Of a stretch of 64,000 bases of DNA, positions 32,332 through 43,570 are shown in pieces. The notes below the pieces were generated by a model. The model did no database searches and was not told the origin of the DNA. It saw only the letters and a program-made list of their open reading frames with translations. This DNA is from Leptodactylus fallax. Taxonomy: Eukaryota; Chordata; Amphibia; Anura; Leptodactylidae. A program made the position numbers and the translations under genes. The stretch spans positions 124,001-188,000 of the forward strand of contig CAMRHE010001080.1 in assembly GCA_947044405.1 (NCBI GenBank), written 5' to 3'. How positions within the stretch are numbered: position 1 is the first letter of the stretch; each line of letters opens with the position of its first letter.

Positions 32332-33055
32332 CAGTATATTTGAGCATTATTGTTGCTTTACCTGATGTTTTGGAGGATGGACAATGTGCTGCCTAATGTG
32401 GTGGACTGTATCATTTACAATGAGCAAAAAACTTGTTAAAATTTGACTCCCATCCTATAGATAATGGGGGGAAATTTATCATGAGGGGAATTTTTAAAGC
32501 CAGTTTTGCTGGGGACTGCGTTGGCGTCATTTCAGCCAAATTTATCAGTAAGGCTAAGCTCACATCTGCGCCAAAGTCTCCGTAAGAAATCGGAATCGTC
32601 AGAAAACACCAGAAATCAGTAGAGAGAAAAGTCTGATATTGTGCAATGCTTTGTGTTTTTTATCAGGATCTCACATGGATGAGACAGACTATTCAGCAGT
32701 TTCACCAAAAACTACTTGAGTAGAATGAACAATTAACTTTTTTACAAATTACTATGTAACCTGTCATGTAAAAAAAAAAAAATACTGTCTGTTCAAGGTT
32801 CTGAATGTTTGGCCACAGTTTAGAAACATGTAGAAACATTTATTGGCCAGAATTCCTATTGCGAGAAACCATAAATTACACATCAAAGGTATTATGTGCT
32901 TTTGTTGCATAATATATCATGTGTTTGTTTCAGCGAATAAGAAAAGGCAAAGAAATATTTCACTATTAAAGTCAAGTCATAAACTGGTTTATTCACAAAT
33001 ATACACAGAGCGGGGAAAGAAGAGGAGCAGAGGTAAGAGATACTGTTATATGATG
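32332..33055. other. Duplicated non-coding flank with MITE remnant
   Basis: The left end of a taaggctaagctcacatct MITE lies at 32549-32640. 32640-32860 matches 13740-13960. Homopolymer A lies at 32770-32785. No gene is supported; the 140-codon ORF at 32843-33265 runs into the next repeat. Confidence 0.5.
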
Positions 33056-33058
33056 ACA

Positions 33059-33275
33059 GATTTTATTTATTATGCTTACTTATATAGCGCCATCATATTC
33101 TGCAGCGCTTTACAGACATTGACAGTCACTGTCCCATATAGGGCTCACAATCTACATTCCCTATCAGTATTTGTTTGGAGTGTGGGAGGAAACTGGAGGA
33201 AACCCACACAAACTCCTTACAGATGTTGTCCTTGGCAGGATTCAAATCCAGGACTCCAGCGCTGACTAAAGGTTA
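33059..33275 (+). repeat. Dispersed repeat (tatatagcgccatcatattc type)
   Basis: The text tttatatagcgccatcat minus one base, gcagcgctttacagacatt and gtgggaggaaactggaggaa is a repeat commonly seen in amphibian and fish DNA. The superfamily is not assigned. No ORF. Confidence 0.6.
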
Positions 33276-33504
33276 ACATTTTACCATTAGGATACTTTCA
33301 CACACTGTATTTAGCATTCTATAAAATACAGTAAGACTGCTAGTCGAAAAATGAAGATTAGCATGTTACCATTAGGCCACCTACACTCATATTTTTTACA
33401 TGGCATTTTTCTTTAAAAATAAAAAAAAATTCCAATGTTGCTTGATGTTTTACAATGGTCGGTTTTTTTTTTTTTTGTTTGTTTGTTTTTTATCTTGGCA
33501 ATTT

Positions 33505-33739
33505 TTGAGGACACAGAATGTCTGAAAAAACCCAAGACCCTGAGCATACTGCATCTTGAAAAAAACACCAAAGAGACAGAAAACACCATGAAATGTTTTA
33601 GAAAAAGGAAAGAAAAAATGTCAAGAAAAAAACGCAATGTACGTACCGTAGGGCCTTTTATATTTTACTATTAAATAACATGTAACATCTGGACATGAAA
33701 TTTTTAACAACATTTTTCGTGGTAAGAAAATGTTGTGAT
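33505..33739. other. Empty-site paralogue of 18250-19010
   Basis: acccaagaccctgagcatac, aagaaaaaaacgcaatgta and ttttactattaaataacatg match 18270-18412 joined directly to 18921-18990. It therefore preserves the state before the MITE at 18413 inserted. Confidence 0.75.
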
Positions 33740-34035
33740 TAAGGCTAAGACGCCACGTACCGGGCCGTAACAAAAAAGTGCAGCGGAAAAAACCGTGGCG
33801 GCACCGCATCACGGTTTTTCCCGCAGCACTTTTCACAGAAAGTCTGCTATAGGGAAACCAATGGTGTTTCCATAGGTATAATTGACATGTTGTGATTTCC
33901 AAAACCGCAATGTGTGGTTGGGAGTCGCTAGAATCCCATCCACTTTGCAGGGACTGTAAAACGCTGTGTTTTTTTCCACGGCATTTCTTCTTCGGCCAAA
34001 TCCCGGCGTTTATGCCTCGTGGGGCCCTAGCCTTA
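33740..34035. mobile_element. MITE with taaggcta ends
   Basis: The left end taaggctaagacgccacgta is mirrored by cgtggggccctagcctta. The interior is a foldback of gcggaaaaaaccgtgg with ccacggcattt. Confidence 0.7.
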
Positions 34036-34400
34036 GTCTGATTTTGAAATTTTAGCCAGAATGAAGAAATTTTCAAGAATGGTGCTGCTTTCTATAAGAT
34101 CTGCTTACCAGCTCTTCAAATCTACAGATTTGGGTGACTTTATTTTGCTAACTTTGAGGTAGGTTGAGTTGTATCAGTTCTTTTGCCACTGTAATAATAT
34201 GATTGAGGTTTTACTAAGTCTGACAAGGGAAGTCATGTCTATAGATAGAAGAAACTGCTCCATCACATATGTGAGAGCAAGTATGCCTTATCTCCGGAAT
34301 TCCTATTTATCTGCTAATTTCTATACACGTGGAGAAACCATGGGACTTCTATAAGGTAGATTTTACTTCAGGCTCTAATAAGTATATGCCAACTCCTTTT
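34036..34400. other. Intergenic, nothing recognised
   Basis: AT-rich, no repeat ends and no convincing exon. By position it could be remnant intron of the pseudogene that follows. Confidence 0.4.
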
Positions 34401-34404
34401 CTGT

Positions 34405-34770
34405 TGAGAAAGAAATCCGGTCATTGTGCCACCAGCTGATTGTCTCCTTTCTTGACTCTGTCTTAAAACCCCATGCACAGATATAAAGTCATACTGTAAT
34501 GTTCTGAAAAGCTTTCAGGAATGATAAAACCTGGCGGTCACCTTATGATTTTGAGTACACACTGAATGCTACTTACTATCATGCGAGTAAAAATTGTTTT
34601 AGATCAATGACCGCAAAAAAGGAAGTGCTTGAGATGGCCTTCAAATTTTTATCATACTGAAAAAGCTGTGTATGCGGCGCATACTGATAAATTAAGGATG
34701 AACGTTACTGATTATGATGGCAAATATTTTATTTCTGCTCATTAACCAAAGTAAGACCAAATTCATCATC
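34405..34770 (+). pseudogene. NNMT-like exon 3 pseudogene
   Basis: 34411-34760 aligns with exon 3 of the NNMT-like gene (53035-53385): ccggtcattgtgccaccag, acagatataaagtcatactg, cctggcggtcaccttatgat and gatggccttcaaa are all retained. The homology runs on into the 3' flank (taagaccaaattc, tctgcatgcttta). Frameshifts and stops abound: the aligned coding text loses frame after the Leu-Leu-Ser block and again after the glycine-rich loop. Exons 1 and 2 of this copy were not found. This is a decayed tandem duplicate, not a retrocopy, because intron-side and 3' flanking sequence are shared and no A-tail is present. Confidence 0.85.
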
Positions 34771-35385
34771 CACCATTTTTTTGTAAATACTGGTGTATTT
34801 CTGCATGCTTTAGGTTGTGGGCATGTAATGTGTAGTACTGGCAAACAAGTGATTTCGGATAAAAGGGTAGTCTGGTGAGTTTAGATTCATTTACCTGTTC
34901 CCGCAGACTCTAGATGATCGACCTGGGAGTTCCAGTCTTGTTCTGACCTCCAAGTCATGTGATCAGAATTAGCGTTCCGCCCTACAGGTTGCTCCACTTC
35001 TCCTCTCCTGATCTCACAGGTAACTACATATTTTATTTTTTTTTTTATATAAATTCTTTATTTTAGATATTATACAGAAATAACAACAAACAAAGATGGT
35101 GTGAGCCAAACGAGCGCTTGGCCTCAAGGATCAAGGCATACATCAGTGTCAATACATAGTAACATGGTATCATGAAGTAGATAAATTAGAACATCAGCTG
35201 CTGCTAATCAAACAGTTGTCAGGGGGAAAAAGGAACAAAGAGGGGGGAGGAAATGGGAGAGGAAGGGAGAAAGGGGGAGAGAAAGAAAGACAGGGAGAGA
35301 GCAAATGTGGGAACCACAAGTTAACACACGAATGACAGACATGCAAGGACCCCGACCCCTCCATAACGGCTGCGTAAACCTTAGA

Positions 35386-37088
35386 TCAGGGTCTACCCGT
35401 CAGGTCTCTATAGGCCTGGGATCCCTGAAAGAGAATCCACGGCGTCCAGGCCGCCATAAAGGATTCCCTCTTATCACGAAGGGATGCCGTGAGATCCTCC
35501 ATGAACTGAATGTCTTCCACTTTGCGAATCCAATGAAGGAGAGAAGGGGGATTAGACGATTTCCATAGCGCTGGGATACACGCCCTAGCGGCATTAACCA
35601 TATGTCGTAGGGAGGATTTGCGATAGGTACGCAGGGGGTAATCTGAGAGGTGTAGCAGAAAGAAGGCTGGCGTGTTAGGAATGGAAGTTTGGAAAATCTG
35701 ACCTAGCACCCTATGTACTCCCTCCCAAAAGTCTCTCAATATCGAGCATTCCCAGAAAATATGTAAAAGCGTCCCCTCCTCCGAGCAACAGCGCCAACAA
35801 GCGGGAGAGGAGGACGGGAAGAGTCTGTGTAGTTTAGACGGAACATGGTACCATCTAATCAGGATTTTATATCCCGCCTCCTGATAACTGCTAGCCATTG
35901 AACTTTTGTGGGTAAACTCAAAAATTCTGGAGCACTGTTGGTCAGAGAAGGTCATGGCCAGGTCGGCCTCCCATCTGATTAAATAGGAGGGCCTGTGACC
36001 CGGAGGAGGGAACACCAGGAGCAAATAGAAATCAGAAAGTGAGTGTCTTAGCAGGCCCCTTCCTATGCAGGTCTCCTCAAACCTCGTGGGCTGTCTGTCA
36101 TACCCCGGGGAGTTAGGTAATGAAGAAAGAAAGTGCGTGAGTTGAAAGACCCGTCATGGGCCAAGTTCCGGAAGGTCCGGCGTGGTGAGTAGTTCCCGGT
36201 GAGACACCCAGTCGCCACCAGAGCGAAAGTGTAGAGCCCTCAGTCTGCCCGCCACTGCCGGAATGGTCCTTGAGATAGGCCCGCCATAAAGGCAGGGTTT
36301 CCCAGGATGGGTAGTAAAGGTGAAGGGGAGGGGGAGAAACGCTCCCTGCAGAAGAGCGATCTACAAACCCGGAGAGTGGGTCCTATGGTAGGGTGGTGTC
36401 TCAGGGCCCCGGGGCGTAGGCAGTCTAACCAGGGGAGCGAGTCCAGGGGGGCGTCAACGAAAACGTTTTCCAGGGAGACCCATTGTTTGTATGGAGCATG
36501 ACGACACCAGTCCAGCACTCTTTGGAGCATGGAGGCCTCATAATACTTTCAGGGGTCAGGAAGACCTAGACCACCCCATTTTTTAGGTAACGTGAGAGTG
36601 GAACGCGCCAGCCTAGCTCGCCCACCCTGCCACACGAAGTTGATTAGGTCACTGTACAGTAACTTAAAAAAACCGGGGGGTATGTGGATCGGTAAAGTTT
36701 GGAAGAGGTATAGCAGACGGGGCATAATATTCATTTTGTCTATAGCGCAGCGGCCAAACTATGTGTATGTACCTATGGACCATCTCTTTAGGTCGGATCT
36801 AATGGCCCGCAGGAGGGGGAGGTAATTTTTGTCGTAGAGCTCGCCTAGGTCCTTGGGTATCATCACCCCTAAGTACTTGATAGCTATTCTTGACCATCTG
36901 AAGGGGAAGGAGGTCTCCAGAGAGGACTGAATCCCCTGCGGAAGCGAAACGTTAAGGGCCTCAGATTTCTGGAAATTAATTTTAAAGTTGGTAAGATGAC
37001 AGAACCTGTAAAATTCAGACATAAGGGGGGGGAAGGGATTTGGCCGGGTCCTGTAGGAAGAAGAGGAGATCATCTGCATATGCTGCAA
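35386..37088 (-). pseudogene. L1-Tx1 ORF2 C-terminal part, interrupted
   Basis: Continuation of ORF2 after a frameshift in a G-run at 37024-37032. The frame 37088-36759 has FKINFQKSEALNVS and IAIKYLGVMIPKDL and ends at TAG (36759-36761). The same frame resumes with PRLLYLFQTLPIHIPPGFF to a TGA at 36549-36551 and again at 36530-36240. 36024-35386 holds the last part, with a Cys/His cluster (CWRCCSEEGTLLHIFWEC) typical of Tx1 C-termini. At least one frameshift and three stops make ORF2 non-functional. Confidence 0.85.
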
Positions 37089-39195
37089 TTTTCAGGACTC
37101 TACTGCCTATCCTTAGGCCACCTATGTCCGGGTTAGATCTGATCTTTCTAAGCAGAGGTTCTAGTGTTAAGACAAAGATCAGGGGGGAGAGGGGACACCC
37201 CTGGCGCGTGCCATTCCCTATCGGGAAGGGAGAAGAAATAATTCCGTTAACTCTCGTGGAAGCTGACGGATTGGAATACAAGGAAGCGATCCAGGATCTC
37301 ATGATCGGGCCAAGCCCCACGTGATCCAGGACCTCAAATAGATAAGACCAGCTCACTCCATCAAATGCTTTTTCAGCGTCAGTTGAGAGAAGACAAAGTG
37401 GGAGGTCATGGGTTTTGGCGTAGTATATGGCGTTAATTACTTTTACTGTATTGTCCCTAGCCTCACGTGTGGGGATAAACCCAACTTGATCGGACTGTAC
37501 TAGGCCAGGCAATAGAGGGGCCAGCCTGCAGGCTATTACCTTAGAGAAGATTTTTAAGTCAACATTAAGGAGTGATATCGGTCTATAGCTGGCACACAAC
37601 GCAGGATCTTTACCCTCCTTATGTATTACCGTTATATGGGCCCTAGTCATGTCCGGGGGGAGGGTCGCACCTGCCGACAGAGAGTTTAAGGCACGCACCA
37701 GGGGGTCCAACAACTCTAATGAGTATTTTTTATAGTAGGAGGCTGGAAAGCCATCGGGGCCCGGGGCCTTACTAGGTTGCATTGTCTGAAGCGCCTGAGC
37801 TAATTCTTCCTTAGTTATAGGTGAGTCAAGAGCAGTTTGGGCTTCCGCCGAGAGTTTAGGTATACCGGAGTCTGCTATATACTGTCTCAGAGCAGAGGCC
37901 AGGGAGGGGCCATTCGGCTCTGGGGGACATGACGGAAGGTTGTAGAGGGTACGATAAAACTCCGCAAACTCTTCTGCAATACGGTGTGGATCAGTATTAC
38001 GCCTTCCTGTTGAGTCAGTGACCGAAGGGATATAATTGCGTGTCTTTTGTTCCCTAAGGGACCTGGCGAGCGTGCGGCTACATCTATTTCCAAATTCATA
38101 AAAATGGCGCCGTCCCCTAGTCAAGAGATATTTTGTACGTATATCTAGACGTTCTCGTAGTTTTTTACGAGCTACTAGAAGGGCCGACTGGGTATCTATT
38201 GCGTGAGTGCGCTTGTGGGCCTGCTCGAGGGAAACCACGTCGGCAATCAGCGCGTCTATCTCTCGAGACCTCTCCTTTTTAATGCGGGACCCATGCTGTA
38301 CCAGGACCCCCCTAATCACACACTTATGAGCTGCCCATAACGTCAGGGGAGACACTTCCGCTGTATCATTCTCCTGGAAATAGTTGGTCAGGGCAGAGGA
38401 GACAGCCTGAGATGTTGGGATGTCTTGGAGCAGCGACTCATTAAGACGCCACTGCCAAGCTCGGGGTCTCGTGGCGGGGGATGTCAGAACAGCATGAACC
38501 ATCGCATGGTCCGCGAAAGTGATAGGGTCAATCCCCGCTCCGTTTATTAAAGGAACATCTGCATGTCTAACGAAGAAATAATCTAATCTCAAGTACACAT
38601 CCCTAGCATGGGAATAAAAGGTGTAGTCTCTCGTGTCAGGATGGACCGTGCACCACAGGTCTATCAATTGGTGAGAGAAAAGCAGTCGATGGATACGTCG
38701 GAGAACCTGCTTAGGCATGTAGGACGAGCCTCTGGAGATGTCTACTGAGGGGTCCAGGGCTACATTGAAATCTCCTCCTACTAAAAGAGTGCCCTCTGCA
38801 AAATCGGCAAGTTTGGCCAGAATGCCTTCCAAGGCGGCTGCCTGATTGGAGTTGGGGAGGTAGACATTGGCTGGAGTAAACAAAGAGCCTGCTAATTCCC
38901 CCTTTAAAAATAGGAATCTACCCGAATCATCACGCAAGGCTGCCTTGTATTTCCAGGGAACTAAACGTGCGATAAGAATGCTCGCCCCCCTGGACTTGGA
39001 CCCCGGGAAACAGCTATGGTATACGTCTGGAAATCTTGGGGAGGAAAAGGTAGGGAACGCCCCCTCCCGGAAGTTAGTCTCCTGGATAAAGGCCACCTGG
39101 GCCCTCTTACCCCATAAAAGGTGGAGAAGGGATGATCTCGTCTCGGGAGTGTTGAGACCATTAGCGTTGATGGAGGAAAACACCAGAGAGTCCAT
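37015..39195 (-). CDS. L1-Tx1 ORF2: endonuclease and RT core (truncated by frameshift)
   Basis: Start chosen at the ATG 39195 (MDSLVFSSINANGLN); the open frame runs upstream to 39342 through a purine-rich leader without homology. About 725 codons. The APE endonuclease occupies residues 1-230: NANGLN, FIQETN, GGDFNVALD, RLDYFFV and FADHAMV, where family members have SDH. RT then follows: SKAPGPDGFPASYYKKY, YRPISLLNVDLKIFSK, LLSTDAEKAFDGVSWSY (motif A), GTRQGCPLSPLIFVLTLE (motif B) and AAYADDLLFF (motif C). It ends in a shifted frame at 37015. The reaction would be target-primed reverse transcription in the nucleus. This copy lacks the C-terminus in frame. Confidence 0.88.
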   Translation of the reverse strand: MDSLVFSSINANGLNTPETRSSLLHLLWGKRAQVAFIQETNFREGAFPTFSSPRFPDVYHSCFPGSKSRGASILIARLVPWKYKAALRDDSGRFLFLKGELAGSLFTPANVYLPNSNQAAALEGILAKLADFAEGTLLVGGDFNVALDPSVDISRGSSYMPKQVLRRIHRLLFSHQLIDLWCTVHPDTRDYTFYSHARDVYLRLDYFFVRHADVPLINGAGIDPITFADHAMVHAVLTSPATRPRAWQWRLNESLLQDIPTSQAVSSALTNYFQENDTAEVSPLTLWAAHKCVIRGVLVQHGSRIKKERSREIDALIADVVSLEQAHKRTHAIDTQSALLVARKKLRERLDIRTKYLLTRGRRHFYEFGNRCSRTLARSLREQKTRNYIPSVTDSTGRRNTDPHRIAEEFAEFYRTLYNLPSCPPEPNGPSLASALRQYIADSGIPKLSAEAQTALDSPITKEELAQALQTMQPSKAPGPDGFPASYYKKYSLELLDPLVRALNSLSAGATLPPDMTRAHITVIHKEGKDPALCASYRPISLLNVDLKIFSKVIACRLAPLLPGLVQSDQVGFIPTREARDNTVKVINAIYYAKTHDLPLCLLSTDAEKAFDGVSWSYLFEVLDHVGLGPIMRSWIASLYSNPSASTRVNGIISSPFPIGNGTRQGCPLSPLIFVLTLEPLLRKIRSNPDIGGLRIGSRVLKIAAYADDLLFFLQDPAKSLPPPYV

Positions 39196-39913
39196 GGCGA
39201 AGGGCCGGGGTCCTGCAAGGGGAGAAGACAAAAACAAACAACGCACACAGGACTCACAGAGAGAACAGAAAGAGAAGAGAGAGGGAGAGAAAAAAAAAAA
39301 AAAAAGGAGGGGGGGAGAAAGCGAGGGAAAGAGAGAGTGCAAAGGGAGGGATCAAGAGACCAAGAAATACAACAATTAATTCCACTCAAGGCTAATCCAA
39401 GAGCAGTAAACAGAAAACAGTGGGATAACCCACTTAAGCAGGTCTCGGGAGCACACTGCGGTATACGCCCGGAGAGCTGCTAAGCCTGACTATCGGGGGG
39501 AAAAGTAAAAACTCAAATCTAGTTGCCATCCTTTCCCCGAGCACGAGAATGGAAAATGTAATCAATACCTCTCTACTAAGGTGGAAGAGAGAGGGGGGCT
39601 GAACCCTTACTAATTAGTAATCCCAGCCGATCAGACGGGGAGGTAACCCCCTATGGGGATATGCCTTACAACTGGGTAGGGGGAACTAAGGCACAAGAAG
39701 CTCAACAACTTAAGAAGGAAAGTGGGGAAGAACTTAGTATAAAGGCCTCTAACCGCCCTCTGTTGGATTGAGACCCCCCATACATCCTCCAAGGGGAGAT
39801 AAAGCTAAAGACCCGCAAGGTGCCCCCTCTCGCACAAAGCATACCAGGTGCCCTGCTCGTCATTAACCAGTATGTGTGTTAAAGGGGAACACCCTAGAAA
39901 AATATATCACATT

Positions 39914-41398
39914 TCAAGTAGACCTCCGCCAGACACCCTCCCCTCGAGGTCGTCTCCGAGACAGGGCAGATGAAGGCGGGCGCCCTCCCGGGGGCACAGG
40001 TGGCAGTGGGTAGACCAGCCAGTCAGGGAGAGAGAGTTCAGGCATATCCAGAAACTTCGCCAGCAAAGTCTCTTGTTCCGGAGAGTGAAGTGCAAAGGTA
40101 GCTCCGTTGCGGTGTATCTGGACATGGAAAGGGTGACCCCATTTATATTTGGCCCCAGAGTCTAAGATGGCTTGTAAGGTCGGTTTAAGGATTCTGCGCA
40201 TGGCAAGTGTGCGTCGGGAAACATCCGGTAATAGGTGCACTTGGGTGTCCATAAATGGGACCGGGCCACCACGCCAGGCCTCCTGGAGAATATCTTCCTT
40301 TTCCCTGAAAAAATGGACTCTACAAAGGACATCCCTGGGCTCCGTGGTATCCTTACGCCTAGGACCCAGCACCCGATGGACTCTGTCAATGGTGATCTCC
40401 GTGTCCAGAGGACGAGACAGGACTGTGTTAAAGATCAAGGTCACGGCAGAATGGAGCTCCGAGGGGGGTAGACTTTCAGGGATACCCCTAAGTTTGACAT
40501 TATTTCGACGACCTCTATTTTCTTGATCATCGACCTGAAGAAGGATGGATCTGTTGAGGTCTCTTTGGGTAGACTGAAAATTTTCTACGGCAGTGAGGCG
40601 TTGGTCCAGCGAAGCAGCCTGCTGCTGTTGAGTAGAGACTTGTGTAGATAGAGTCTGTAGTTCCGTTTTAAACTCAGACATGATTTTCTCTTGTTTTTCC
40701 TCAACTCTGCGGACCATAGCTTCCAAGTCCAACTTAGTAGGCATATTGCTGAGAAGGTTCCAGATATCCGATAACTTAGGACGCTTTCGGCGGTGGGAGG
40801 GTGAGGCTGCATCTCTCCCAGAGAAGTCGGATAAGTCAGAGGAAGCTGGAGAGTGAAGGGCTATCAGGGTGCCCGAGAGGTCAGGTTTCAAGCCCTCACG
40901 CTGGTCTGAGGCGCCAGGGTCGACGGTCCCCGACCGTGGGTCTACTTCATTATGGGATGCTCTGGTTGCTCCTGTTGTCAGCGGGATACCGCCAGGAGAG
41001 GGCCTGGCTATATATGGATCCATTTCCAGAGGAACATCCGGGGTCTCTGCAGGATGTAGTTTACTCTGGGAGGTCATAGACTGATAGGAAGGTGACCCTG
41101 ATTGTATTATAGAAAGCATTAGAGAGTGAGACAGTGAGCTTGCACCAGATCCAGCTGGAACAGGTATTTCATTGAGAGAGGGAGACTGAAGGAGCTCAGG
41201 GGTTAACTGTTCCTCGGTGGGAGGTGAGGGTTGAAGCGTGGGGACACTGCTGGGGCTGCCATTTTGGGAGCGGGGGGGAGGGGGACCGGTACCTGCCGGT
41301 GGAGCGCTGAGATCCTCTCTGTCGGCGGCTGGGATGGCAGCGGAGAGGAGAGCTGCGTGTGAGGCCTCTCCTGGGAGTCTGGAGGGTCCGCTGGGCAT
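39914..41398 (-). CDS. L1-Tx1 ORF1 protein (RNA-binding chaperone)
   Basis: 494 codons, no stop. Residues 1-200 are Pro/Ser-rich and low in complexity. About 218-290 is a predicted coiled coil (LDLEAMVRRVEEKQEKI, LTAVENFQSTQRDL), the trimerisation region. 291-400 matches the L1 ORF1 RRM block (ENRGRRNNVKLRGIPE, TIDRVHRVLGP, DVLCRVHFFREKE). 400-460 is the C-terminal domain. It would coat L1 RNA as a trimer. It lies 5' of ORF2 with a spacer of about 0.7 kb and no frame overlap. An upstream frame at 41562-41203 is open in another phase and probably belongs to the 5' leader. Confidence 0.85.
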   Translation of the reverse strand: MPSGPSRLPGEASHAALLSAAIPAADREDLSAPPAGTGPPPPRSQNGSPSSVPTLQPSPPTEEQLTPELLQSPSLNEIPVPAGSGASSLSHSLMLSIIQSGSPSYQSMTSQSKLHPAETPDVPLEMDPYIARPSPGGIPLTTGATRASHNEVDPRSGTVDPGASDQREGLKPDLSGTLIALHSPASSDLSDFSGRDAASPSHRRKRPKLSDIWNLLSNMPTKLDLEAMVRRVEEKQEKIMSEFKTELQTLSTQVSTQQQQAASLDQRLTAVENFQSTQRDLNRSILLQVDDQENRGRRNNVKLRGIPESLPPSELHSAVTLIFNTVLSRPLDTEITIDRVHRVLGPRRKDTTEPRDVLCRVHFFREKEDILQEAWRGGPVPFMDTQVHLLPDVSRRTLAMRRILKPTLQAILDSGAKYKWGHPFHVQIHRNGATFALHSPEQETLLAKFLDMPELSLPDWLVYPLPPVPPGGRPPSSALSRRRPRGEGVWRRST

Positions 41399-41839
41399 TG
41401 AAGAGGCGCCGTTTGTGGCACCGAGGCGCTGGAGGCGCGCGCCGGCGCCATTTTGGCTCCCTCCGCCTGGAGGGAGGAGGGTGCGGAGAGCAAAAAACGA
41501 GCGATATGCGGCTCCGTTAGAGAGGAGGAGGTCGTCCCCCTGCGTCCAGGGCGTTTAACCATTGCAGGTGAGCCGTGCAGGGACGATTTTAGATTAGTTT
41601 TTCCCCCTTAAAGATATTTAATAGCGCTCGGGGTCCGGGAGCTCTGCAGAAGTGCGTCTTCACCGTAACTACATATTTTATGGGGGCTGGCATACCTCTG
41701 CTATGGGGCTTGGAATGCTGGTTTTGATCATGTGACCTAGGGTCGGAACTAAGCCAGAAATCCTGGGTCCGTCATCAAGAGATCTGGGGACCAAGGATGG
41801 TGTTTTTTTTTTTTTTTTATTTATATAGCACAACTACAG

Positions 41840-42190
41840 TGTGGGGGCCACTGGAGGACATTGTTAGTTGTCAGGGGGCCACTGGAGGACATTATTAGTT
41901 GTCAGGGGGCATTGGGGGACGGTATTACTTGTCTGGGGTCACTGGAGACATTATTACTTGTCTGGGGGCTACTGGGGAACATTATTCCTTGCTTGAGGGC
42001 CACTGGGGGACATTATTAATTACCTGGGGGCCACTGGAAGATGTTATTACTTGCCTGCAGCCACTGAGGCACATTATTAGTTGTCAGGGGGGCCACTGGG
42101 GGACCTTATTACTTGTCTGGGGGCAACTGGGGGGCATTACTACATGCCTGAGGGACATTATTGCTTGCATGGGGGCCACTGGGGAACTGA
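41840..42190 (+). repeat. Satellite array (attacttgtctgggggccac)
   Basis: About ten units of 31-34 bp built on gggggccactggggacatta and ttacttgtct. Preceded by a T-run at 41804-41819. Confidence 0.8.
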
Positions 42191-42199
42191 AGTAACCCC

Positions 42200-43570
42200 A
42201 GCAGGTAACGGGCCCTATTTACTCACTGATCCCCATTCCTGCTCACAGCCACCTCTGTTTCCCCTTCTGCCCCCCAGGGGGCCCATGCATCCCATATCAC
42301 GTCGCTAACAGCAAGAGAGAGGATCAGTAATTAAAGCTGTGGGCCTGTGGCAAGAGTACTTGTTGGGTGAACCCCGTGAGATTCGTCTCGCGAGGTTTGC
42401 CTGGTGGTTTCGTCCGAACTGAAACTGCTATTATTATACCCTGGAGTCTCTTCAGAACCTGAAATATAATGAGAGGAGGCCCAAGGGAGGTAACCAACAT
42501 AAAAACCAATGTTACTAACCTCTTTAGTATCATTACAGACATCACATGGGTCAGGCCGGCGTCATGACGAATAATGATGCTGGCAAAACCCATGTCTGTG
42601 ACGTCATTGAAGAGTACCAAAGACAGCAGGGAGTCACACCAGAGCCCAGGAGAGGTGATTAACTCTGCTTTGTATGTTTGTCACTTTCTACCGAACCCAA
42701 AATTTTTGCAATATTTTCAACAAATTCCATAGGGGCCACTGTGGGACATTATACTGTGTTGAGGGTTCGCTATGTGACATTATACTGTGTGCAGGGGCCA
42801 CTATGGAACATTTTACTGTGTGCAGGGGCCACTATGGGACATTATACTGTGTGAAGGGGCCACTATAGGACATTAAACTGTGTGAAGGGGCCACTATAGG
42901 ACATTATACTGTGTACAGGGTTCATTATGTGACATTATACTGTGTGGAGGGTTCGCTATGTGACATTATACTGTGTGAAGGGGCCACTAAGGGACATTAT
43001 ACTGTGTGAAGGGGCCGCTATAGGACATTATACTGTGTGTAGGGTTCATTATGTGACAGTATACTGTGTGAAGGGGCCACTATGGGACATTATACTGTGT
43101 GGAGGGGCCACTATAGGACATTACAATGTGTGGAGGGGCAGCTATGGGACATTATACTGTGTGAAGGGGCCACTATGGGACATTATACTGTGTGAAGGGG
43201 CCGCTATAGGACATTATACTGTGTGTAGGGTTCATTATGTGACAGTATACTGTGTGGAGGGGCCACTATAGGACATTACAATGTGTGGAGGGGCAGCTAT
43301 GGGACATTATACTGTGTGGAGGGGCCACTATGGAACATTTTACTGTGTGGAGGGGCCACTATAGGACATTACAATGTGTGGAGGGGCCTATATAGGACAT
43401 TATACTGTGTGGAGGGGCCACTATGGGACATTATACTGTGTGTAGGGGTCGTTATGTGACATTATACTGTGTGAAGGAGCCACTTTGGGACATTTTACTG
43501 TGTGCAGGAGCCACTTTGGGACATTTTCATGTGTGTAAATATGGCCCAGTCTTTGTTAGTTATATCCCTG
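42200..43570. mobile_element. Array-bearing CAGGG-type element, related to 19261-20121
   Basis: The left part (ggtaacgggccctatttact, ccccttctgccccccagg) matches 19280-19370, the palindrome at 42530-42610 matches 19535-19615, and the right end, read inverted (cagggatataactaacaaag), matches the right end at 20121. The array at 42723-43530 has about 26 units of 31 bp (ggggccactatgggacatta). No transposase. Confidence 0.7.

Larger units (their letters stand above)
35037..41664 (-). mobile_element. Full-length L1-Tx1 clade LINE
   Basis: A 6.6 kb element on the minus strand, bracketed by a 17-bp target duplication gtaactacatattttat (35020-35036 and 41665-41681). The 3' end is an A-tail (T-run at 35037-35048). 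ORF1 is open. ORF2 is open through the endonuclease and RT core and then breaks. Confidence 0.93.

Noticed and set aside
32843..33265. 140-codon open frame as a host gene
   Set aside because: Its second half is the tatatagcgcc dispersed repeat and its first half has no recognisable domain.
38867..39379. 170-codon + strand frame opposite L1 ORF2
   Set aside because: It is the antisense shadow of the endonuclease region and a purine-rich leader.
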